Shown here one piece after another: positions 1 through 7,663 of a DNA stretch of 64,000 bases. Source of the DNA: a virus; the IMG/VR virus record IMGVR_UViG_3300042473_001265, positions 124,001 through 188,000 of that record; one strand, 5' to 3'. Each line of letters opens with the position of its first letter. Position 1 is the first letter of the stretch. A program made the translations under genes and the position numbers. Below the pieces are notes generated by a model. The model saw only the letters and a list, made by a program, of their open reading frames with translations, did no database searches and had not been told where the DNA came from.

Positions 1-159
1 AAAAAAATTCCCTGGGTGGGCACTGTGGGCAGTGATGTCATGCGCAACGAGATTGAAGGTCCAATGGTCAGTGTGCATTTGGACCTTCCGCTACGGGTCG
101 ACGGCGTAGTGTATCAATATCTTAGAGTCAAATATAAAGAGTTACGACTACGGTCGTAA
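1..159 (+). CDS. C-terminal end of an unknown protein (5' cut by window edge)
   Basis: Frame 1 is open from the window edge to a TAA at 157-159, giving the last 52 residues of a protein. The piece alternates charged and hydrophobic residues (for example VSVHLDLPLRVDGVVYQYLR), suggesting beta strands, and ends in a basic tail. I do not recognise the family. A hairpin overlaps the stop codon. The reading relies only on the open frame and on the position directly upstream of a same-strand gene cluster. Confidence 0.55.
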   Translation, partial: KKIPWVGTVGSDVMRNEIEGPMVSVHLDLPLRVDGVVYQYLRVKYKELRLRS

Positions 160-160
160 C
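141..160 (+). other. RNA hairpin with UACG tetraloop at a 3' gene end
   Basis: GTTACGAC and GTCGTAAC form a perfect 8-bp stem around the loop TACG, so the RNA has the C(UACG)G form, one of the very stable UNCG tetraloops. It overlaps the stop codon of the preceding gene. No T-run follows, so it is not a classical terminator. UNCG hairpins are known in T4 mRNAs, where they protect or punctuate transcripts; that role is inferred here. Confidence 0.6.
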
Positions 161-220
161 TGCAATAAATCTGCGGGCCATGCCCCTCAGCAGATAATTA
201 ATACAACAATAGGAAACACA

Positions 221-388
221 ATGGAAATCCAACCCAAAGATACTAGCCGCGGCCATTTTTATGTTAGTCTTGCAAAGAGTGCTATTCGTATTGTGGCAGG
301 CGGCTGTTTGATTACAGGTAATTTGCTAATGGCGGGTGTTTGCTTTATAATGGCAGAAGTGCTAGGCATTGTGGAGGAACTAGTATAA
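221..388 (+). CDS. Small single-span membrane protein, 55 aa
   Basis: An ATG at 221 follows a Shine-Dalgarno-like AGGAAA (211-216) and opens a 55-codon frame ending TAA at 386-388. The stop overlaps the next ATG by one base (TAATG), so the two genes are translationally coupled. Residues 18-48 are strongly hydrophobic (IRIVAGGCLITGNLLMAGV and onward), predicting one or two short membrane helices. The N-terminus is polar with a few charged residues. No family was recognised. Coupling to the methyltransferase suggests a membrane partner or simple operon packing; a holin-like role is possible but unsupported. Confidence 0.65.
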   Translation: MEIQPKDTSRGHFYVSLAKSAIRIVAGGCLITGNLLMAGVCFIMAEVLGIVEELV

Positions 389-1200
389 TGAAGAAAACCA
401 ACAAACCCACTTTGAAAGAAGTAACCAAAACACGCTACCACAAAAAATTCACTTACTACACCAACGATTCCATAATTGGTCGTAGTCTAAGATTGTATGG
501 CGAATATGGTCAGTCGGAAATTGATTTTTTACTTTCCATCATCAACAATATACAAAACAAGCCTGTGGTAGTGTATGATGTGGGTGCCAACATTGGTGTT
601 CATGCCACTGCATTTGCCAGCACTGGTGCTGAAGTTCATTGCTTTGAACCCAATCCGTTGAACTTTGCCATGCTGAAACAGAATACCAAAGGACTTGCCA
701 ATGTCACTTTGCACAACCTAGCAGCTACCAATGTGGCCGGTGACATTTTGATTCAGACATTTGATCCTGAAATTGTGGGCAACTACGGCGAGATGCTGAT
801 CAACAACGAGACCGGAGTCAGCGCACAGGCAGCACGGTTGGATGATACGGATATACCGCTGCCAAATCTGATTAAAATTGATGCCGAAGGTTCTGAACTG
901 GGTGTTATACAGGGCTGTCTTGAAAGCATTAAAAAGAACTTGCCATTGATCTACTACGAAGCACAGGAGTCTCCGCACCTGGACAAGATCTACCGCATGC
1001 TGACCGACATTGGCTATCACTTGTACTGGGGGTGTATTCGCAATTACAATCCTGACAATTTTAAAACCAACGCCGACAACATCTTTGGAAACAGTGCATT
1101 GTTCAGTGTGGTTGCTGTTCCTCCTGGATGGGCCGCTGTGGAAGGATTAGACCCTGTGATTGACGCCAATGACAGCTGGCGGCGCTTTTTATCTGAATGA
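388..1200 (+). CDS. FkbM-family SAM-dependent methyltransferase
   Basis: The 270-residue protein has the class I methyltransferase SAM motif DVGANIGVHATAFA followed by EVHCFEPNP, the usual FkbM signature, and a later LIKIDAEGSELGVIQG block typical of the same family. FkbM enzymes O-methylate sugars or small metabolites, and marine phages often carry them among glycan genes. The ATG at 388 was chosen because it overlaps the upstream stop as TAATG and sits behind GAGGAAC (374-380); the frame extends further upstream but would overlap the membrane protein heavily. A terminator follows at 1227-1260. The substrate is unknown; sugar methylation is inferred from family and neighbours. Confidence 0.85.
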   Translation: MKKTNKPTLKEVTKTRYHKKFTYYTNDSIIGRSLRLYGEYGQSEIDFLLSIINNIQNKPVVVYDVGANIGVHATAFASTGAEVHCFEPNPLNFAMLKQNTKGLANVTLHNLAATNVAGDILIQTFDPEIVGNYGEMLINNETGVSAQAARLDDTDIPLPNLIKIDAEGSELGVIQGCLESIKKNLPLIYYEAQESPHLDKIYRMLTDIGYHLYWGCIRNYNPDNFKTNADNIFGNSALFSVVAVPPGWAAVEGLDPVIDANDSWRRFLSE

Positions 1201-1226
1201 TCAATTTGCTCTAATTGGCCAAATAA

Positions 1227-1260
1227 GCAGTGAAAAACATTTTCACTGCTGTTTTTTTTA
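1227..1260 (+). terminator. Rho-independent terminator after the methyltransferase
   Basis: GCAGTGAAAA (1227-1236) and TTTTCACTGC (1240-1249) pair perfectly over 10 bp around a 3-base loop, followed by TG and eight T residues (1252-1259). This is a textbook intrinsic terminator closing the 221-1200 pair. Confidence 0.92.
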
Positions 1261-1272
1261 TTAAATATCTGT

Positions 1273-1476
1273 ATGGAAAATAAAGAAATTACCATTGCTG
1301 ACTTGAATCTGTTGAAAAACATCATAGATCTTGCCAGTACCCGCGGCGCATTTCGTGCAGCGGAAATGAAAGAAGTAGGCGAAGTTTACAACAAACTCAC
1401 TGCCTTTTTAGAAGCTGTAGTAGCACAAGCCAAGGCCCAGGAAGAATCCCAGGCCAGTCAAACACAAGGAGAGTAA
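1273..1476 (+). CDS. Small acidic conserved phage protein, 67 aa
   Basis: ATG at 1273 follows the terminator by 13 bases. The protein is helical and acidic, with a core like ITIADLNLLKNIIDLAS and GAFRAAEMKEVGEVYNKLTAFLE and a polar, Gln/Ala-rich tail. I recall very similar short proteins in T4-like cyanophages, annotated hypothetical. It ends 2 bases before the next start, whose Shine-Dalgarno AGGAGAG lies in its last codons. No function can be assigned. Confidence 0.75.
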   Translation: MENKEITIADLNLLKNIIDLASTRGAFRAAEMKEVGEVYNKLTAFLEAVVAQAKAQEESQASQTQGE

Positions 1477-1478
1477 CA

Positions 1479-2246
1479 ATGGCATTTATGAAACACGTTG
1501 GTAAACACGGTGATCGCAAGGTCTGCATCGTATACCGTCAGGTCCCCGGAGATGATCACATGTGTCTAGTGATTTATCCAGAAACTCTACACGCACACTG
1601 GCAAGATGCTGTGCAAAAAGTTTTAGAAAGCGACATTGGACAAGCTGCTGAAGAATTTGCAGATGCATTGCATCGCAGTTATCTTCCAGATGGTCGCCCA
1701 ATCCTCGAAACATTGCATGTGGAACGAATGATAAAGAAAATTCGCACTGCCGATGTGCTGGTTACACCAACTGGTGCAGCAAAACTTCGTTTAGATGAAC
1801 TGAACAAAATGCTGAACGAAATGAAACAAGGCGATGCAGCCATCAAAAGACTGGCAGAGAATGACGCCAGTCGCGGTATGGTTGCTCCTGATGTCAAACG
1901 CAAGGCCGAAGCAGAATACAAAGCAAGTCAAGCAGCCAAGGCTGCACCTGGTTACACTGCTCCACCTGTGTTGCGAGCCGGTGAAAATGGTGTGTTGAGT
2001 GATCGCGATATTGCTTCCAACATGTTGGCACAAGCACAGTCCATGGAAGCCAATGCCAAAGCAATGATTGCTGAAGCAGCCAAAATGAAAAAAGATGCTG
2101 AAAAAATGGACCCAACAGTCAAACGCCCCAGCACTGCCAAGTTAGCGTTTGGCGAAACCCCAGCAAAGGTCGAACAAGCTGCGCCAGCTCGTCGCACTCG
2201 TGGCCCTAACAAAGTCAAGACTGCGGTGGCTGATGGAGCCAAATGA
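1479..2246 (+). CDS. Conserved phage protein of unknown function, 255 aa
   Basis: ATG at 1479 is preceded by AGGAGAG with good spacing. Residues 1-110 form a compact mixed domain beginning MAFMKHVGKHGDRKVCIVYR. Residues 135-220 are Ala/Lys/Glu-rich and likely helical or coiled. The C-terminus is basic and disordered (ARRTRGPNKVKTA), suggesting nucleic acid or acidic-protein contact. Similar N-terminal sequences occur in T4-like marine phages without assigned function, as far as I recall. The gene overlaps the next by 14 bases, so the 1273-3227 genes are read together. Confidence 0.75.
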   Translation: MAFMKHVGKHGDRKVCIVYRQVPGDDHMCLVIYPETLHAHWQDAVQKVLESDIGQAAEEFADALHRSYLPDGRPILETLHVERMIKKIRTADVLVTPTGAAKLRLDELNKMLNEMKQGDAAIKRLAENDASRGMVAPDVKRKAEAEYKASQAAKAAPGYTAPPVLRAGENGVLSDRDIASNMLAQAQSMEANAKAMIAEAAKMKKDAEKMDPTVKRPSTAKLAFGETPAKVEQAAPARRTRGPNKVKTAVADGAK

Positions 2247-2538
2247 CGACTTCATTGCTGCGTGGGAACACATAATTGCTGACATAACAAAAACTGACGT
2301 TCCACTAGAATGTATCAAAAAGGTAATACTTAAACTACATGGTGGCCGTCAAAAAACTTTCAACTTGAATTCACTTCAGAAGCAAGGTATGAGCATAGAT
2401 GAAATTGAAACCATGCTTACTCGTACCTTTTTAGAACTGGATAAAGAAATTAGAGATGTAGATTTTGTTGTGGATGTAGTGGCTGTTGCCAATCTTGTTC
2501 AACCAGAAACCAATAAAATATTAAACAAACTCAAATGA
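2233..2538 (+). CDS. Small conserved phage protein, 101 aa
   Basis: The ATG at 2233 lies inside the end of the upstream gene, 14 bases before its stop ends; the open frame begins further upstream but that part would be a shadow of the neighbour. The protein is acidic and helical, with blocks DDFIAAWEHIIADI, PLECIKKVILKLHGGRQKT and QGMSIDEIETMLTR. It overlaps thyX by ATGA. Its size resembles the late-transcription accessory protein gp33, but I see no diagnostic motif, so no function is claimed. Confidence 0.7.
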   Translation: MEPNDDFIAAWEHIIADITKTDVPLECIKKVILKLHGGRQKTFNLNSLQKQGMSIDEIETMLTRTFLELDKEIRDVDFVVDVVAVANLVQPETNKILNKLK

Positions 2539-3227
2539 ATGTTAAACTTGTATCCTACAGTCAGCCAACCGCAGAATTTGCCAACCTGGGCGTGGGCGAT
2601 GCCCAAGAGCTCATTGCGTATTGCGCCCGTGTCAGCAATCCTGCCAGTCAAGTCAACACAGAAACAAGTGAGCGACTCATTCGATATTTGGTCAAACACC
2701 AACACTGGAGCCCACTTGAAATGGTCTCGGCCTGTTGTGAAATCGTCACCACCCGCGACATCGCCAGACAGATTCTTCGTCACAGAAGTTTCAGCTTCCA
2801 AGAGTTCTCCCAACGATATGCTGATCCTACAGCTGAACTCGACGAAGCGTTTGTGCTACGTGAGGCACGATTCCAAGACACCAAAAACAGACAAAACAGC
2901 ATAGAACTGGACATGGCCGACGAACAGCAAAAGCTGCTGGCATATGAATGGGAACGAGCACAGAAGCGTGTGTTGTTCAGCGTCAAACAAGAATACTCCT
3001 GGGCCATTGCCAATGGCATTGCCAAAGAACAAGCTCGGGCTGTGCTGCCAGAAGGACTCACTGTGAGTCGCATGTACATGAACGGTACCTTGCGTAGCTG
3101 GATACACTACATGGAATTAAGAAGTGCAAATGGCACACAACGAGAACACATGGACATTGCTCGTGCATGTGCTCAGGCCATTGCAGCAATCTTCCCTATG
3201 ACTTCCGCTCTGGTTGCTAGCAACTGA
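2535..3227 (+). CDS. thyX: Flavin-dependent thymidylate synthase ThyX
   Basis: The 230-residue protein carries the ThyX signature RHRXXSXXEXSXR as RHRSFSFQEFSQR at residues 82-94, with the conserved upstream HWSPLEM block and the C-terminal ARAVLPEGL and RSWIHYMELR blocks. ThyX makes dTMP from dUMP using FAD, methylene-tetrahydrofolate and NADPH. Phages with large DNA demands often carry it in place of T4 gene td. The ATG overlaps the preceding stop (ATGA). Length is normal for the family and the motif is intact, so it is probably active. Confidence 0.95.
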   Translation: MNVKLVSYSQPTAEFANLGVGDAQELIAYCARVSNPASQVNTETSERLIRYLVKHQHWSPLEMVSACCEIVTTRDIARQILRHRSFSFQEFSQRYADPTAELDEAFVLREARFQDTKNRQNSIELDMADEQQKLLAYEWERAQKRVLFSVKQEYSWAIANGIAKEQARAVLPEGLTVSRMYMNGTLRSWIHYMELRSANGTQREHMDIARACAQAIAAIFPMTSALVASN

Positions 3228-3242
3228 CTATTGTGCTATACT
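3214..3242 (+). promoter_or_regulatory. Candidate sigma70-type promoter upstream of 3248
   Basis: TTGCTA (3214-3219), a 17-base spacer and TATACT (3237-3242), with TG one base before the -10 hexamer (extended -10). It sits in the last codons of thyX and the 20-base gap. The next ATG is only 5 bases after the -10 box, so if it is used, the transcript would be leaderless or start translation downstream. Chance occurrence cannot be excluded. Confidence 0.4.
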
Positions 3243-3247
3243 AGCGT

Positions 3248-3580
3248 ATGGCAATTGTACACAACAAACAAGACGAATACAAGCACCGACGTGCTGCTGA
3301 GACTAAAATCGTAGACGGCAGGCCAGTGCGTTTTCGTGATGTATGTGTGCATACAATTAAAATGGGCGATGTAGAGGATCCGGACATATATGTTGCTGCA
3401 CCAATCTGGGAGTGGCAACAAACAAACGCAGGTAAGTTTGTGATGGAGCATGCTGTGGGCAAACCTTACTGGATTCAGCAGCCGGATTACGCAAGCTACC
3501 ACCTGTTGTATCGTATCATGGCACGACTCAGCGAACAGAATGAAACATTTTGGAGACTCAAATGGGACGGAATCAAGTGA
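3248..3580 (+). CDS. Unknown protein, 110 aa
   Basis: The ATG at 3248 has no visible Shine-Dalgarno sequence and lies just behind a candidate -10 box. The protein is rich in aromatic and basic residues (for example PIWEWQQTNAGKFVMEHAV and LLYRIMARLSEQNETFWR). I do not recognise it. The residues KFVMEHAV, then PYWIQQPDYASYHLLY, look like part of a small soluble alpha/beta domain found in phage hypothetical proteins. It overlaps the next gene by 19 bases. Confidence 0.65.
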   Translation: MAIVHNKQDEYKHRRAAETKIVDGRPVRFRDVCVHTIKMGDVEDPDIYVAAPIWEWQQTNAGKFVMEHAVGKPYWIQQPDYASYHLLYRIMARLSEQNETFWRLKWDGIK

Positions 3581-3858
3581 TAGAGTATATTGATGCAGAA
3601 GTGTATGCCGTTGCAGAAGTCATGCCAAGGTCACCTGTGCGGAAACAGGTATGGAATGGTGAACGGTTTGTGCCAATCCTATTGTACAGGATAAAAGGAT
3701 ATCCAGGCATGGCTGCAGAAAACTGGTTGCTGAAAAATTTTGGTCACGCAGGAATACATCGAGACGGAACATACTGGGACTACAGCAGCGCCGGGGACTT
3801 TATGTTGATGGATGAAAAAGTATATACATGGTATCAAATGAAATGGGGCAACCGATGA
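3562..3858 (+). CDS. Unknown protein, 98 aa
   Basis: I chose the ATG at 3562 because GGAGA (3552-3556) lies 5 bases upstream; an in-frame TTG at 3550 is the alternative. The product is aromatic-rich (RIKGYPGMAAENWLLKNFG, GTYWDYSSAGDFMLM). The end overlaps the epimerase start as ATGA, placing it in that operon. No family was recognised. Confidence 0.6.
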   Translation: MGRNQVIEYIDAEVYAVAEVMPRSPVRKQVWNGERFVPILLYRIKGYPGMAAENWLLKNFGHAGIHRDGTYWDYSSAGDFMLMDEKVYTWYQMKWGNR

Positions 3859-4823
3859 AAGTATTAATAACTGGCGGACTAGGACTGATCGGACACAATG
3901 TGGCAGCTCGTTTGCAGCAGCGTGAAGACACTGTAAGCATTGTGGATAGTCAAACCACCTACGGTATTATTCCGCGTGAAGAAGTTGACTATTTGATCGG
4001 TGAGCGTCTTAAAAAACTAGCACCGTGTAGTCACTATCATGACTACATTGAAAATGCAGATCGCATGGATGCCATTGTTGCTGCTGAAACTCCAGAAGTG
4101 ATCATACACTGTGCCAGCTTTCCCAGACAAAAAGTAGTCAATGCTAACCCTGCATACGCTGCTGATGTCATGATGCGTGGCTTGATCAATCTGCTTGAGA
4201 GTGCCAAAAAGCACAAGGTCAAGAGATTTGTGTACATGTCCAGCAGCATGGTCTACGGTGATTTTACAGATCAAGTGCTGGAAGATGACGAATGCAGACC
4301 GCAAGGGCAATATGGCATCATGAAGTTGGCAGGAGAATGGTTGGTCAAGGACTATGCTCGCAGAACCGGCATGGAGTATGTGATACTTCGGCCCAGTGCT
4401 GTGTACGGACCTCTTGATGTGGAGGATCGTGTGGTGGCCAAGTTCATGCTGACAGCCATGCGTGGCGGTGTGCTGAAAGTCAACGGTGCAGGCGAAACAC
4501 TGGACTTTACCTATGTGGATGATGCTGCGGATGGTGTGGTTGCTGCTGCAACTAGAATCATGAGTGCTAACCGAACATACAACATTACCAAATCACATTC
4601 AGTGAGCCTGTTACAAGCAGCCGAAATGATTGTGAAGATTGTGGGCAAGGGCACTATTGAATGTCGCGATAAAGATGCAGACTTTCCCAGCCGCGGAGCA
4701 CTGAACATTGATCGTGCAAGAGCCATCCTGGGCTTTGATCCCCGAGTAGACGTTGAACAAGGATTCCAAAATTACTATGAGTGGCTTTCAAATAGCGTTT
4801 ACTGGTCTACAAAGACAGTATAA
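3855..4823 (+). CDS. NAD-dependent sugar epimerase/dehydratase (extended SDR)
   Basis: The protein (322 aa) begins MKVLITGGLGLIGHN, the GxxGxxG Rossmann motif at residues 7-13. The catalytic set is SSS at 129-131 and YxxxK as YGIMK at 153-157. The later LRPSAVYGP and DFTYVDDAADGV blocks are typical of UDP-glucose 4-epimerase and dTDP-glucose 4,6-dehydratase relatives. These enzymes act on nucleotide sugars. The ATG at 3855 overlaps the previous stop (ATGA) and removes nine shadow codons. The next gene, a DegT aminotransferase, overlaps its end, a pairing usual in amino-sugar synthesis. The exact reaction cannot be told from sequence. Confidence 0.9.
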   Translation: MKVLITGGLGLIGHNVAARLQQREDTVSIVDSQTTYGIIPREEVDYLIGERLKKLAPCSHYHDYIENADRMDAIVAAETPEVIIHCASFPRQKVVNANPAYAADVMMRGLINLLESAKKHKVKRFVYMSSSMVYGDFTDQVLEDDECRPQGQYGIMKLAGEWLVKDYARRTGMEYVILRPSAVYGPLDVEDRVVAKFMLTAMRGGVLKVNGAGETLDFTYVDDAADGVVAAATRIMSANRTYNITKSHSVSLLQAAEMIVKIVGKGTIECRDKDADFPSRGALNIDRARAILGFDPRVDVEQGFQNYYEWLSNSVYWSTKTV

Positions 4824-5871
4824 CAATCTCAGAGAGGAGATACTGGATGCAACGGACCAGGTTCTAGCATCTGGCAATCTCATGAACGGCCAGTTCACTC
4901 AACAGTTTGAGGAATGGTTGGCTCAAAAGAATCATACCAATTATGCAGTACTGTGTCATTCAGGAACGCAGGCCTTGGAAATACTTGCTGGCTATTACCG
5001 CCCAGGCCGCACAGAGCATAAGCTGTATCTCCAGACAACCCCGCCCACAATATTGATTCCTGCCATGACGTTCCCTGCTAGTGCAAATGCATTTGTACGA
5101 GCAGGGTGGAACATACACTTGATTGACACTGATGCATATGGCAACATGAAATTCAGTAACATTCCGCCGGATCTGGATTACCAAGCTATACTTGGCATTG
5201 GATTGTATGGTTCAGCATTGCACGACAGTCTACGCCGTATTAGGCCGTTGATAATTGAAGATGCAGCACAACACTGGTTATCTAACAATTGCCATCGTGT
5301 GGGCGAAGCTAGTGCTATCAGTTTTGATCCCATGAAAAATCTAAACAACTACGGCAACGGTGGTGCTGTGGTCACAGACGATCATAATCTATGTGACTAT
5401 GCCCGTAACTGGTGTGACAACGGCAAACGATCTGGTCATACACAAACAGGCACTAACTCACGCATGAGTGAAGTAGACTGTGCGCAAATGATGGTCAAGA
5501 CTGTGTACCTGGCTCAATGGCAAGCTCGCAGAGAAAGCATTGCACGGCGTTACATAGCGGCATTTCGAGATGCACCGTTCCGTTGTCTAATTGACGACTC
5601 AAATGTGTTCGCTCACTGTTTCCACAAGTTTGTCATTGACACCAGCAATCGAGATCAATTACAAGTTGATCTACAGTCTGCGGGCATAGAGACTCGGGTG
5701 CATTATAAACATCCACTACACGAACTAGATGCATATCAACAGTATGCTGGGCCCAGTCTTCTCAGTGCTGCAAGTTCATTGAGTAGACGAGCGCTGAGTT
5801 TACCAATTTATCCTGAGTTAACGGATAGTGAAGTGGACTATGTTATAGATCAGGTACTAAGCTGCGTTTGA
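4777..5871 (+). CDS. DegT/DnrJ/EryC1-type PLP-dependent sugar aminotransferase
   Basis: The 364-residue protein shows fold-type I features: HSGTQALEI (cofactor phosphate region), EDAAQ with the PLP-ring aspartate at 162, and the Schiff-base lysine 187 in SFDPMKNLNNYGNGG. This family transfers amino groups to keto-sugars. ATG at 4777 was chosen over a TTG at 4753 because it is the first ATG and retains the usual N-terminal FTGLQRQYNNLREEI. It overlaps the epimerase by 47 bases, so the two are expressed together and probably act in sequence. It also overlaps the convergent gene at 5843 by 29 bases, with no room for a terminator. Confidence 0.9.
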   Translation: MSGFQIAFTGLQRQYNNLREEILDATDQVLASGNLMNGQFTQQFEEWLAQKNHTNYAVLCHSGTQALEILAGYYRPGRTEHKLYLQTTPPTILIPAMTFPASANAFVRAGWNIHLIDTDAYGNMKFSNIPPDLDYQAILGIGLYGSALHDSLRRIRPLIIEDAAQHWLSNNCHRVGEASAISFDPMKNLNNYGNGGAVVTDDHNLCDYARNWCDNGKRSGHTQTGTNSRMSEVDCAQMMVKTVYLAQWQARRESIARRYIAAFRDAPFRCLIDDSNVFAHCFHKFVIDTSNRDQLQVDLQSAGIETRVHYKHPLHELDAYQQYAGPSLLSAASSLSRRALSLPIYPELTDSEVDYVIDQVLSCV

Positions 5872-7663
5872 CGAACGCATAGCTGGCCAGCCACGCCCAT
5901 TCATAGCTCTTTCGAAGAGCTGCAAAATCCCCGTCAACTTCATTGTAGTATTCAACAGCATCCTCTGCACCCCAACGACTCCATTCTTCGTTGACCTGTA
6001 TTCGAGTCATGTTGTCAATGTTAATCCACTGTTTGATTCGATATTCATTTTCCACGTCAGGTAAACTGGCTTTGAGTTTTAGCACTTCGCGGAATGCAGT
6101 GCGCCAGCACAACCAGGCTGAAGTATTGTAGTATGCTATTCCGCTCAAGATGGGCACTACTTCGTGTGGCGAATCCAATGTGAAGTCTAGTCCAACACCA
6201 GGGTTGTCTAGCACCAATTGCCGGTTGTAGGCAATCATGGCCTGGTGACCATACACCAATCCATTCACAGGATTCTTTGCGTGAAAGATATAGTGCTTGG
6301 CTTGTTGCATGCGATCTGGTTGCCACTCAAAGTCAAAGTCGATATCAACTGCCAGCTTGGCAAACACAGCAAAGAACCAGGGTGTGGTGCTGGCCTGAGC
6401 CGCTGCATGATATGCTGCTGCTCGTCCATTGATGTTGTCTACTCGTACTGTGCGATTTTTCTTGGGCAACAAACTCAATCGCTTCCAATTGACTTCTGCG
6501 TTGGGCTCACCATTGCTGATAAACACAATATCCAACAGTTGATCTTTAAGCATGCGGTGCGTCTTGTCCACATAAGGATAATCGTATAGTTGTGTTTGAA
6601 TATGGCCAACTGCTGCTCTGGGCACAATCACACTGGTTGCACCTGGACTCAGCGGCACAATTGTTTTGGTTTCTGAACGCCACAATGGAACTGTGACTAA
6701 ATCGCCTGTTACATAGTCGGTGTTGGTAAATGTAGCAAGAGGACCAGACCAGCTGGAGTTTTTGACTGCGTCAACATGACTGTCGTTGTGATGTTCTATC
6801 ACAGGCATGGGCCTACGCGGAACAGATGTTTCAATAAAGTTTAAAGCATACCAATCTAACAATTCAATTTGATCTACTCTGTGCTGGAATGTGGGAACAT
6901 GCATGTAGAATGTGTCGCCAAACTTGTTGCTGCCGCTGGCAAATACATGCAGCATAGTGGCTTGCCATACTTCGGGATGCCACGAAAAATCAAAGTTTGA
7001 ATAATCACACACACTGCTGCATATCCACACATGTTCGTGTTCTGGCGGAATGCTTTTGGCCAGTCGTCGTAGTGTATCCAAATAGTTGTCAAAATATCTG
7101 ACACTGCGTGTGGTGTTTGGTATACGGCCAGCATTGCCGTCCATATGATCAATTTCATATATCGCAGTTGCTACTTTACGAGTTTTGATTTTTATCTGAT
7201 CAACATACTTTGTATCAGTTGCAGCGGGCATGCAACATTGTGGACCACCGGTTCGTTGATGCTGTGTGCCAAACTGATATATGTACGGAGGTTCAGTGTC
7301 ATCTGGATGCCATGTCCAATCAAATGTTGATACATCGGCTCCGTCAGGAACAGTCCATACGCCTTCAATTTTACCAATCCTAGGTACCAGTGTTTCTGTA
7401 CGATAATGTGTTTCAGTATAGCCCTGTTTGGGCACTAAATATGTACCGCTGCTCTTTTGCCATTGGCTGGGCCAGGCATGACGCTGATGCGCTTGCCATG
7501 GCACAGGTTCCCAAAGAAAATCAAAGTCTGCATAGTCCGATAAGTAATTTACAAACCAAAAGAAACGAGTACGACTCTGCTGTTGTGCTTGCTCAATGGT
7601 ATCTACTGCCTGCTCATGAGCGAACAAATTGGGTTTAGATCCAGAATAAAATACATCAAACAT
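5843..7663 (-). CDS. Repeat protein with glycosyltransferase-like C-terminal domain, 606 aa
   Basis: The protein has at least four copies of a short module centred on an aromatic F-x-F/W-x-W motif: FDFLW (47-51), FDWTW (114-118), FDFSW (224-228) and FDFEW (443-447), each followed by a proline within a few residues and then an aromatic/His segment. Residues about 377-480 (DIVFISNGEPNAEVNW, then VDNINGRAAAYHAAA, then NPVNGLVYG) align by eye with the protein at 22695-23621 (DCIYLTYDEPQ, VDGVRGSDAAHKAAA, NHINGLMYG). That suggests a nucleotide-sugar binding GT-A-like fold. I infer a glycosyltransferase or glycan-binding role; no DxD motif is certain. It is a single minus-strand gene between plus-strand genes and shares a CATG start region with its divergent neighbour. 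Confidence 0.7.
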   Translation of the reverse strand: MFDVFYSGSKPNLFAHEQAVDTIEQAQQQSRTRFFWFVNYLSDYADFDFLWEPVPWQAHQRHAWPSQWQKSSGTYLVPKQGYTETHYRTETLVPRIGKIEGVWTVPDGADVSTFDWTWHPDDTEPPYIYQFGTQHQRTGGPQCCMPAATDTKYVDQIKIKTRKVATAIYEIDHMDGNAGRIPNTTRSVRYFDNYLDTLRRLAKSIPPEHEHVWICSSVCDYSNFDFSWHPEVWQATMLHVFASGSNKFGDTFYMHVPTFQHRVDQIELLDWYALNFIETSVPRRPMPVIEHHNDSHVDAVKNSSWSGPLATFTNTDYVTGDLVTVPLWRSETKTIVPLSPGATSVIVPRAAVGHIQTQLYDYPYVDKTHRMLKDQLLDIVFISNGEPNAEVNWKRLSLLPKKNRTVRVDNINGRAAAYHAAAQASTTPWFFAVFAKLAVDIDFDFEWQPDRMQQAKHYIFHAKNPVNGLVYGHQAMIAYNRQLVLDNPGVGLDFTLDSPHEVVPILSGIAYYNTSAWLCWRTAFREVLKLKASLPDVENEYRIKQWINIDNMTRIQVNEEWSRWGAEDAVEYYNEVDGDFAALRKSYEWAWLASYAFVKRSLVPDL

